From Mucilaginibacter geliditolerans (GTDB lineage: Bacteria; Bacteroidota; Bacteroidia; Sphingobacteriales; Sphingobacteriaceae), in NCBI RefSeq assembly GCF_014200495.1, contig NZ_JACHBY010000003.1, forward strand, positions 372,001 through 436,000: a stretch of 64,000 nucleotides of DNA. The letters are read 5' to 3'. Position 1 is the stretch's first letter; each line of letters begins with the position of its first letter. Positions 45,508 through 52,379 of this stretch are shown here, in pieces. The translations under genes were made by a program, and so were the position numbers. A model generated the notes under the pieces. It searched no databases and was not told the DNA's origin. It worked only from the letters and a program-made list of their open reading frames with translations.

Positions 45508-46199
45508 TAGGCTTTAACCAATGATAATATAGATTCAAAAATAGCCAAACCGTCCTCATTTGCTAATAATGCATCGGCAGCGCGCTCAGGGTGTGGCATT
45601 AAGCCAAACACGTTACGGTTTTTGTTACATACACCGGCAATATTCTCTAATGATCCGTTAGGGTTTGAATCAGCAGTAACCAAGCCCGATTCATCACAAT
45701 ACCTGAATAAGATCTGGTCATTATCCTTTAACCCCTGCAACACATCAGCATCAGCAAAATAATTTCCCTCGCCATGAGCAACAGGAATTTTTAATGCTCT
45801 CTGCGGATCGATCTGTGAAGTGATCATCGAGTTGCTGGTCTCGGCCTTTAAATAGATATTGCGGCAGATGAATTTCCTGTTCTCGTTATGCAGCAGCGCG
45901 CCCGATAAAAGGCCTGCCTCTGTCAATACCTGGAAACCATTACATATGCCCAATACATAGCCGCCGTTTTCGGCAAATTTGATAACTTCGGTCATGATTG
46001 GCGAAAAACGGGCAATAGCACCTGAACGCAGATAATCGCCGAAAGAGAAACCGCCCGGCAGCACAATAAAGTCAACACCTTGCAGGTCATGGTCTTTATG
46101 CCATAATTTAACTACAGGCTCACCTGTTAATCTTTCTAATGTATAGATGATATCCTCGTCGCAATTAGACCCCGGAAATATTACTACGCCAAATTTCAT
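45507..46199 (-). CDS. purQ: Phosphoribosylformylglycinamidine synthase subunit PurQ
   Basis: PurQ is the glutaminase of FGAM synthase in purine synthesis. From ATG 46199 (MKFGVVIFPGSNCDEDIIY) it has 230 residues, the normal length; the in-frame extension to 46256 adds an unrelated leader and was dropped. The catalytic Cys is in VLGICNGFQVL, and the His/Glu pair in MPHPERAAD. A TAGTTTTG box (46282-46289) lies 82 bp before the start. It heads the purQ-coaX-OMP-lptC-ppiD-like run. Confidence 0.96.
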   Translation of the reverse strand: MKFGVVIFPGSNCDEDIIYTLERLTGEPVVKLWHKDHDLQGVDFIVLPGGFSFGDYLRSGAIARFSPIMTEVIKFAENGGYVLGICNGFQVLTEAGLLSGALLHNENRKFICRNIYLKAETSNSMITSQIDPQRALKIPVAHGEGNYFADADVLQGLKDNDQILFRYCDESGLVTADSNPNGSLENIAGVCNKNRNVFGLMPHPERAADALLANEDGLAIFESILSLVKA

Positions 46200-46281
46200 T
46201 TGAATCGCTTTTTTAATGGTAATGCAGTCATCATAAGTCAATTTGTGCAGATACACAGGTGCTCATGATGGTTTTACGGTA

Positions 46282-46289
46282 CAAAACTA
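46282..46289 (-). promoter_or_regulatory. -7 promoter box before purQ
   Basis: TAGTTTTG on the minus strand fits TAnnTTTG, leaving a leader of roughly 75 nt before the purQ ATG. Such a leader could host regulation, but no riboswitch fold is recognised. Confidence 0.45.
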
Positions 46290-46322
46290 ATATAACGGCT
46301 GAAATTTGAACGAATATAATAG

Positions 46323-47312
46323 TTAAAAAGTGTTAAACTGGAAGTATATTATGCTTACAAGCAGCAAAAAAAACAAAGTTTCGAACACCCATTTGTTTGT
46401 GGCGTATAAAAAATAGTAGGCAAAAAAGATGGCAGCAGGTATGGCGCACAGTAAAAAGTGGTTTAAATTAAACTCCGCCTTTACATAAAATGAGAGCCCG
46501 GCTATCAGAAAAATGAAAAATAAAAGCTGGAATGATTTGCGCACCTGCACATAGCTCCTGAAAAAGTTTTCGCGCAGTTTCACAAAGCAAAGGAACAGGA
46601 TGATGATAACCGGGATAAGCACCAGGTAGTTATAATAATCGATATTAATCTTATTTGGGAACTTGGTGCCCAATGGCAGCCAGATGTTTGAGAATTCGCC
46701 TATGCGGTTATTTAAGTAGTAAAATACTGCCAGAAAGAAAAATATAGTAGCATAACCCAATACCCCGGCTATCCACTCGCGCCAGTTGAAAGGCTTGAAT
46801 ATGATAAGCGCTATCCATATCACCAGGAAAAGATAGATGAACGGAAAATAGATGAGTGAGCCTATAGCTACGATCATCCCCAAATCATAAGCTGTTGACT
46901 TGGCATCTTCGCCTTTATACAGGTTGAACAGCTTAAACAGCATCCATATCACCAGGAAATTACATATAAGCGGAGCGCTCAGCAACAAAAATGGCGTAAA
47001 CAATCCCGAAATGGTGATATACATTAAGGCAGGCAAAAAGGTTGGCTTGCCTAATAAGTTATAATGGTTTACTAAGTAGTTAAGCAGCAAAGCCTGTATA
47101 AGCACTAAAACAGCGGCCAAAAATATATTGGCACCGGTAGAGAACACATGCTCATAAGATACGGGAATGAGCAGGCGGGCAAATGGCTCCAGGAAAGCGA
47201 CGCTGATATTTGCCGGCGCGTGATAGGCATAACCCACCCGCAGCACGAATAATAAAATTATCAGCCATATAATACTAAGCGGGTTAAGTGTCCTGAATGC
47301 TCTAACTATCAT
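46323..47312 (-). CDS. DUF6427-type polytopic membrane protein
   Basis: The protein has 329 residues from ATG 47312 (MIVRAFRTLNPLSIIWLIIL). About nine hydrophobic helices are visible, and a central FIYLFLVIWIALIIFKPFNW followed by REWIAGVLGYATIFFF is typical of the DUF6427 family in Bacteroidota. Function unknown. A frame open to 47465 adds 51 residues translated from an R-type repeat unit and is rejected as a start. It is followed downstream by purQ. Confidence 0.8.
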   Translation of the reverse strand: MIVRAFRTLNPLSIIWLIILLFVLRVGYAYHAPANISVAFLEPFARLLIPVSYEHVFSTGANIFLAAVLVLIQALLLNYLVNHYNLLGKPTFLPALMYITISGLFTPFLLLSAPLICNFLVIWMLFKLFNLYKGEDAKSTAYDLGMIVAIGSLIYFPFIYLFLVIWIALIIFKPFNWREWIAGVLGYATIFFFLAVFYYLNNRIGEFSNIWLPLGTKFPNKINIDYYNYLVLIPVIIILFLCFVKLRENFFRSYVQVRKSFQLLFFIFLIAGLSFYVKAEFNLNHFLLCAIPAAIFFAYYFLYATNKWVFETLFFLLLVSIIYFQFNTF

Positions 47313-47378
47313 TATGTATGTTCCGGGCGCAATATTAGCAGAAAAAAGGCTTATGATGAAATTGCTTGTTGTTTTGCA

Positions 47379-47635
47379 CCCTCTTTGCGACTTGTCGCAG
47401 AGAGGGTGGTCGGGCGAAGCACGACCGGGTGAGTTAAATGTACAGACAACATCTGCTTCCGTCATCCTGAACTTGTTTCAGGATCTCACGGGACAAGTCG
47501 TCAGCCTATTGGTCATTTAACCTGTGAGGTGCCGAAACAAGTTCGGCTGACACTTTAATTTACTTTTACGCTCCGTTGACTCACCCCGACTTCGTTTCAC
47601 ATGTCGGCCCTCTCTGCGGTAAACCACAAAGAGGG
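47379..47635. repeat. Inverted pair of R units enclosing a second inverted repeat
   Basis: An R unit (CCCTCTTTGCGACTTGTCGC-type hairpin, 47379-47436) and an opposite R unit (CGCTCCGTTGACTCACCCCG, 47570-47635) face each other. Between them GTCATCCTGAACTTGTTTCA (47461) and its near reverse complement (GAAACAAGTTCGGCTGAC, to 47551) form another long inverted repeat. The whole is a nested palindrome of 257 bp with no gene. Confidence 0.75.
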
Positions 47636-47660
47636 CTAAAAAATTAAAAAAGCATTTCCC

Positions 47661-48650
47661 TTACTGCCTTGCATACTTTTTAACCATATCATCAACTATA
47701 CGGGCGGTTTCATCGGGGAAATTCACCGGTATTATTTTGCCGTTTTTTAGCCAGTCGTCAATTTGGGTATCAAAGTGCTCATCTATTTCATTTATAACGG
47801 GCACACCCAGTTTTGATGCGGATAGCGCATTGCAGCGCTGCTCGTATTGGCCGGTCATGGGTATCATTAATACCTTTTTTTGCAGGAACAGTGCTTCGGC
47901 GGGCCCTTCAAAGCCGCCACCGGTAAGCAGGCCCTCGCAACTAGCCAGGCTATTGTTAAACTCCTGATTATTTACCGGGAATATATACACATTACCTTCG
48001 CGGTGCGGTGTTTTTTGCCGTTTGGAGAAGATGTGCCACTCCACATCCTTTGCCCGGCTCAGGTGCTTAAACAATATTTTATCATCATAAGCGGGTAGGT
48101 ATACGGTGTAATGGCCTTTGTTTGATGTTTCCATATTACGGATCTCGCTGCGGATAACCGGGGTATGGATAAAATCGGCATAACGCTCAAAGTGAAAGCC
48201 GATATGGTGTGTGGTTGGCGAATAATATTTAAACAGCCACTCGGCATAGTTCCATTTTGCCGGGCGCGGCGTGTTGGGCGATACAAATGAGCACTGGTGA
48301 CTTAATGATACCGACGGGATCTTCTGCAGTCGGCATGCCCATGCGCTAACGGGCTCAAAATCGTTAATGACCAAATCGTACTGACTTAGCGGCAGGCTGT
48401 GCATATCGCGCCAAAGCTGCGGCAGGTTCATGATCTTAAAGGTGGCCCAGTTATCAACCCCGCCCTTGGTGCCAAACACAAAGCTAAAACCATGGAAGCG
48501 GTATTTAAGCGGCTGTGACAGGCTAACCTCGGCCTGTGTGCCGCTCACTAGCAGGTCGAGCTCGCCATATTGCTGCAGCAAGGGCACAATTTCGCGCGCG
48601 CGGCTAATATGTCCGTTCCCTGTTCCCTGTATGGCGTAAAGTATTTTCAT
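47661..48650 (-). CDS. GT1-like glycosyltransferase (GT-B fold)
   Basis: The protein has 329 residues. The opening LYAIQGTGNGHISRAREIVP is the glycine-rich acceptor-side loop of GT-B enzymes such as MGT/MurG-like proteins, and the C-terminal GLLTGGGFEGPAEALFLQKK is the donor-sugar loop with GGGFEGPAE. A Rossmann strand (YTVYLPAYDDKILFKHL) lies between. Sugar and acceptor are unknown; a lipid or glycan acceptor at the membrane is plausible. It stands alone on the minus strand downstream of an AT-rich gene. Confidence 0.82.
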   Translation of the reverse strand: MKILYAIQGTGNGHISRAREIVPLLQQYGELDLLVSGTQAEVSLSQPLKYRFHGFSFVFGTKGGVDNWATFKIMNLPQLWRDMHSLPLSQYDLVINDFEPVSAWACRLQKIPSVSLSHQCSFVSPNTPRPAKWNYAEWLFKYYSPTTHHIGFHFERYADFIHTPVIRSEIRNMETSNKGHYTVYLPAYDDKILFKHLSRAKDVEWHIFSKRQKTPHREGNVYIFPVNNQEFNNSLASCEGLLTGGGFEGPAEALFLQKKVLMIPMTGQYEQRCNALSASKLGVPVINEIDEHFDTQIDDWLKNGKIIPVNFPDETARIVDDMVKKYARQ

Positions 48651-48726
48651 GCGCGATAAATGCGGGGGGAAAGTTAGTAAAGAAAAATGGCTTTGGTGAA
48701 AGATTTAGGAGTGGCTCAGTTTGAAT

Positions 48727-49203
48727 TTAATTACTAATAAAAAGATCTTTTAACTTTTCACTATTCTCGAACCAATCAGGTATTAACTCAACCCTTTTTT
48801 CATTACATATAAGTACGATTGTAGTAAATCTTTTTTTGTCTGTTAAACTATAAGCTTCTGTATAATATTCTCCTTTTTTAATCTTAAAACTATTTTCAAT
48901 TAAGGTAATTGTTTCAAAAGTATAACTATCTAAGATGCGGAATTCAATAATAATATTGTTATATCTCTTAATAGCTTTGGTTGTGATAAAATAGATAAAA
49001 ATAGTTGTAAGGATGCAAAGGACAATATATATTATATAAGTTCTGAAATAATTATCAACTCCAAATAGGTCATAAACGAATAGATAGTTTATAAATAAAA
49101 ATATAACCGGACTTAAAACTCTTGACCTTTTAAACGAATTGAGCCTTTTTAGGCAAAAGCTAACTCGATCCTTAACCATTATAAATGTTTGAATATTTTC
49201 CAT
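48727..49203 (-). CDS. Hypothetical AT-rich two-helix membrane protein
   Basis: The protein has 158 residues from ATG 49203 (MENIQTFIMVKDRVSF); the longer frame starts at a GTG inside a terminator hairpin and was rejected. Two adjacent hydrophobic helices (SPVIFLFINYLFVYDLFG, and YIIYIVLCILTTIFIYFITT) are followed by a soluble beta-rich domain with lysine and isoleucine (IEFRILDSYTFETITLIENS). The base composition is far more AT-rich than its neighbours, suggesting recent acquisition. Not recognised. The start codon sits immediately after the upstream gene's terminator. Confidence 0.6.
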   Translation of the reverse strand: MENIQTFIMVKDRVSFCLKRLNSFKRSRVLSPVIFLFINYLFVYDLFGVDNYFRTYIIYIVLCILTTIFIYFITTKAIKRYNNIIIEFRILDSYTFETITLIENSFKIKKGEYYTEAYSLTDKKRFTTIVLICNEKRVELIPDWFENSEKLKDLFISN

Positions 49204-49204
49204 T

Positions 49205-49229
49205 AAAAAAGCCACTTGTTAGGTGGCTT
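49205..49229 (-). terminator. Rho-independent terminator of the LpxH-like gene
   Basis: On the minus strand AAGCCAC-CTAACAA-GTGGCTT is followed by TTTT. The run of T ends two bases before the ATG at 49203 of the next gene, so read-through would be needed for co-transcription, or the next gene has a promoter within this overlap. Confidence 0.75.
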
Positions 49230-49256
49230 AAATGTATAAATAATTAATCTCCTATA

Positions 49257-50111
49257 TCACCCCTTATCCTGCCTGAATATCTCCAACAGATTTTTCACAT
49301 CCATTTTTGCGTTCAGGTCCTCGGCATCGGTGGTATCGTCGTCGTTTTCGTCCTTTATAAAATCTTCGGGTTTATATTGGAAGATCTTCCATTGCTTGTT
49401 GTGGTATTCCAGCGCGGTAAGGCTCTCCACCCAGTCGCCAGAATTTAAATAAACCACGCTGCCATTTTTTTCTGTCGATTCTATCTTCCTGATCTCGGCA
49501 TGGTGAATATGCCCGCAGATCACATACTGGTAATTTTTATCAACGGCCAGGTCTGCGGCGGTTTGCTCAAACTGGTTGATGAATTTCACGGCATCCTTAA
49601 ATCTGGCCTTTACTTTTTGGGAGAAGCTCATCTTTTCGCGGCCGATCGCGGTCAAAAGCCAGTTGGTAATACTGTTTAAAATAATAAGCGTATCGTACCC
49701 TACCGCGCCCAGTTTGGCCAGCCATTTGGAGTGCTGCATGGTAACATCAAACACATCACCGTGAAAGATCCAGGCTTTCTTGCCATCAATATTTAAAACT
49801 ATTTTATTGGATAGCTGGAACGAGCCCATATTAAAATCGGCAAACTTGCGCAGCATTTCGTCGTGGTTACCGGTGAGGTAATACACAGGGATGCCTTCGG
49901 TAACAAATTTCAGGATGCGGCGCACTACCTTCATGTGCGCCTCGGGCCAGTATGATTTGCTGAACTGCCATATATCAATGATATCGCCGTTCAGGATCAA
50001 AGTTTTAGGCTTAATACTTTTAAGGTATTTAAGCAATTCCTTTGAATGACATCCGTAGGTGCCTAAATGCACATCGGATATAACTACTATATCTACTTCG
50101 CGTTTTGCCAT
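49257..50111 (-). CDS. LpxH-like UDP-2,3-diacylglucosamine diphosphatase family metallophosphoesterase
   Basis: The protein has 284 residues with the calcineurin-like motifs in order: VVISDVHLGTYGC, LILNGDIIDIW, YYLTGNHDEML, HGDVFD and YVICGHIHHAE. This set is typical of the LpxH family, which removes UMP from UDP-2,3-diacylglucosamine in lipid A synthesis. The C-terminal end is an acidic, Asp-rich tail. No other lpx gene is nearby, so another phosphoesterase role cannot be excluded. Followed by a clear terminator. Confidence 0.85.
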   Translation of the reverse strand: MAKREVDIVVISDVHLGTYGCHSKELLKYLKSIKPKTLILNGDIIDIWQFSKSYWPEAHMKVVRRILKFVTEGIPVYYLTGNHDEMLRKFADFNMGSFQLSNKIVLNIDGKKAWIFHGDVFDVTMQHSKWLAKLGAVGYDTLIILNSITNWLLTAIGREKMSFSQKVKARFKDAVKFINQFEQTAADLAVDKNYQYVICGHIHHAEIRKIESTEKNGSVVYLNSGDWVESLTALEYHNKQWKIFQYKPEDFIKDENDDDTTDAEDLNAKMDVKNLLEIFRQDKG

Positions 50112-50183
50112 GAAAGTTTGGGGGTTAATTGTCCGGACCGGTTTTTAATCCGGTAATTTGAGAGAGGGTTACGATTCCGACGC

Positions 50184-50294
50184 CTATTCGTTGTCGTCTT
50201 CTTCATTAACACTTAGTTCGTAAGGGCTGATATAGAATATGGCCAACAACGACAGCAACACTACAACAACCAGATAAGAATACTCAAAATTCAT
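50184..50294 (-). CDS. Possible small membrane protein, 36 residues
   Basis: A short frame runs ATG 50294 to TAG 50184, starting MNFEYSYLVVVVLLSLLAIF and ending in an acidic SVNEEDDNE tail. It has one hydrophobic helix and a soluble acidic end, a plausible small membrane protein, but short frames can arise by chance and there is no family match in memory. It lies between the LpxH-like and DinB genes on the same strand. Confidence 0.45.
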   Translation of the reverse strand: MNFEYSYLVVVVLLSLLAIFYISPYELSVNEEDDNE

Positions 50295-50418
50295 TATCAA
50301 AAATTTTTAAAGGCAAATATCAATATAATACATTATCTATATGTTAAGACTGCATTAAAAGATAATAGTTTAACGAAAGTTATAAACATTTGTTAAACTG
50401 GCATATACAACTAAAAAA

Positions 50419-50949
50419 TCAGGCGATTTTCAGTTGTTTTTTGATCCTGCCAAGCTGCCTTAAATGATGCTGTAAGTGTATCCGTATAAATTTAAACCAT
50501 TGTTCGGCATTCAGCATGCCCAAACGCGGGTGCTGCGAGCGGCGCACTGAGGGCGTGGTGTTGATAAGTATTGCCATTTCATCAACCCGCTTGCGCAATT
50601 TGATGATGAGGTTGCGGGCTTCTTCCTTGCTTATTTTTGTTGCGGGCATTCTGGCCTCAACCTTCGGGGGAACTTTTGACTTAATGGGTGGAAAACGACT
50701 GGTAAGCATTACATACCAACCCCAGAAGTTTAGTTTTTTATTGGTTGGCTTGGCGGTACCATGTGTGCAGCGCTCCGTAGCTATGGTTGATGCCATGCTG
50801 GCCTGCATTATATGTGAATATACTTCGGCGCATGACCAGCCACCGTTAGGAGGAGTTACATCAAATGCCTCGTCGGGGATGATATCCACTTGTTTACGGT
50901 AATCATCCAATACGGCGCTGATGGCTTTTTGCTCTTTTATAATACTCAC
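50419..50949 (-). CDS. DinB-superfamily protein
   Basis: The protein has 176 residues, all helical. The DinB/YfiT fold shows as a WSCAEVYSHIMQAS helix and a final FKFIRIHLQHHLRQLGRIKK helix, with His residues at YSHIM and HLQHHL as candidate metal ligands. DinB proteins are metal-dependent thiol transferases or hydrolases in other species; this one is not assigned. It ends inside a repeat-rich stretch between LpxH-like and YjjG genes. Confidence 0.8.
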   Translation of the reverse strand: MSIIKEQKAISAVLDDYRKQVDIIPDEAFDVTPPNGGWSCAEVYSHIMQASMASTIATERCTHGTAKPTNKKLNFWGWYVMLTSRFPPIKSKVPPKVEARMPATKISKEEARNLIIKLRKRVDEMAILINTTPSVRRSQHPRLGMLNAEQWFKFIRIHLQHHLRQLGRIKKQLKIA

Positions 50950-51030
50950 TTTATAAAGGTAGGGGTTTTTAAATTATTAACGCATTGTACTATTCAAAGT
51001 CGTTGTATGATAAAACTCTAAAAAGCCCAA

Positions 51031-51128
51031 TGTCATTTCGAACGGAGGGAGAAATCTTCTGCGTGTGACTATACAACCGTAAAAGCCAGGCGAAGAAGAT
51101 TTCTCCTCGTTCCTCGTTCGAAATGACA
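51031..51128. repeat. TCATTTCGAACGAGG inverted repeat
   Basis: TGTCATTTCGAACGGAGGGA at 51031 and its reverse complement (TCCTCGTTCGAAATGACA, to 51128) face each other over about 35 bp, with a 28-bp loop. It is a well-known type of intergenic repeat in this phylum, between DinB and YjjG genes. Confidence 0.7.
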
Positions 51129-51148
51129 GGGGGTGAGATTTGGTTATT

Positions 51149-51844
51149 TTATAATATCCAAACCAACTCAGCCAATTTACCGATCTGCTCGGGTACATCA
51201 TCCGGTTTGGAAAGGCCCATGGGGTTAAAATAAATGGCATCCATACCAAAATTCAAAGCTCCGCGTACATCTGCTTCCAGGCTATCACCTATCATGATGC
51301 TTTCTTCTTTTTTAGCCCCTGCTGATTTCAGCGCATGCTCAAAAATGGCCTTATCGGGTTTATTAATGCCTATTACTTCCGAGATAATGATCTGATCGAA
51401 ATAACCGCCGATATTGGTTCCCGCTATTTTTATTTCGGTTGATTCCTTAAACCCGTTTGATATTAAATGCAGCACATACCTCGATTTTAAATAAGTAAGC
51501 ACCTCATGCGCCCCCGCAAAAAGGTTTGTTTTGGTGGGACACAAAGCCACATAAGCATCCTCAAAACCAATAGGTATCACATCCGGGTGCATGCCAAGTT
51601 CAAGAAACGTGGTTTTAAACCGCGCCTCGCGCAAATAATCCTTGGTGATCTTGCCCACATGGTATTGCGCCCACAAACTATGGTTATTGCGGGTATAGGT
51701 TTCGATAAAAAGGTCGGCTGAGCTGAGGCCGACTTCTTTCAGCTTATAGATCTCATAAAGCTCTTTTAAGGCCTCTTCGGCATTTTTATCAAAATCCCAG
51801 ATGGTGTGGTCGAGGTCGAAGAAAATGTGACGGTATTTTTTCAT
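51149..51844 (-). CDS. YjjG-family noncanonical pyrimidine nucleotidase (HAD superfamily)
   Basis: The protein has 231 residues. HAD motif I is IFFDLDHTIWDFDKNAEEAL with the nucleophile and acid Asp, motif II is LISNGF, motif III uses Lys in GINKPDKAIFEHAL, and motif IV is IMIGDSLEADVRGA. The DFDKNAEEAL cap fits the YjjG subfamily, which cleans up noncanonical pyrimidine monophosphates. It is preceded on the same strand by the DinB gene. Confidence 0.9.
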   Translation of the reverse strand: MKKYRHIFFDLDHTIWDFDKNAEEALKELYEIYKLKEVGLSSADLFIETYTRNNHSLWAQYHVGKITKDYLREARFKTTFLELGMHPDVIPIGFEDAYVALCPTKTNLFAGAHEVLTYLKSRYVLHLISNGFKESTEIKIAGTNIGGYFDQIIISEVIGINKPDKAIFEHALKSAGAKKEESIMIGDSLEADVRGALNFGMDAIYFNPMGLSKPDDVPEQIGKLAELVWIL

Positions 51845-51902
51845 TATTCAAAGTTAAACTTTCCGGCAAAGTCGGATAAATTATTATTTCATCTTACTGT
51901 CT

Positions 51903-52230
51903 TTACCCTCTTTGCGACTTGTCGCAGAGAGGGTGGTCGGCGAAGCAACGACCGGGTGAGTCGGCGGAGCGCGTTGAAGCTCTGCGTTAGGGGTAGAAGC
52001 GGATACCGGCCACTTCGAGGGCCTCAGTGCAGGCCGTGCATAACGCCTGCAGGCGTATGAGCGGATAACCCGGGCCGCAGGCAACGCCCTAATTTACCCC
52101 CTCCGTCTCCTTCGTCGACACCTCCCCCTAAGCTTAGGGGGAGGCCGGATAAGGGTAAAACGCGCTCCGCCAACTCACCCCGACTTCGTTTCACTTGTCG
52201 GCCCTCTCTACGGCAAGCCGCAAAGAGGGC
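51903..52230. repeat. Inverted R pair flanking palindromes, including a perfect 24-bp one
   Basis: R units at 51903-51976 and 52159-52230 are in opposite orientation, hairpins outermost. Between them CGCCTGCAGGCG (about 52045-52056) and a perfect 24-bp palindrome at 52121-52144 (half-site CCTCCCCCTAAG) stand out. The gap upstream of uvrB (51845-52379) holds no gene. Confidence 0.72.
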
Positions 52231-52363
52231 TGGGAGGCAAAGAAAAATTATTTTTTTATCCATCCTATCATCCTACTGACATAACGTTGTCACACCCCGG
52301 TAATTACTTTGCATTAAAACGAATGGAACATTTGAAAAACAAATTCGTTATTAACTAATTACG

Positions 52364-52371
52364 TATTTTTG
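52364..52371 (+). promoter_or_regulatory. -7 promoter box just upstream of uvrB
   Basis: TATTTTTG matches TAnnTTTG and ends 8 bp before the uvrB ATG at 52380. A transcript starting a few bases after it would have almost no leader. Confidence 0.55.
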
Positions 52372-52379
52372 TAATACCA

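Noticed and set aside
46200-46256. N-terminal extension of purQ
   Set aside because: The added leader is not found in PurQ, and MKFGVVIFPGSNCDED fits the family start.
47313-47465. N-terminal extension of the DUF6427 gene
   Set aside because: The extra 51 residues are translated from an R-type repeat; the family N-terminus starts at 47312.
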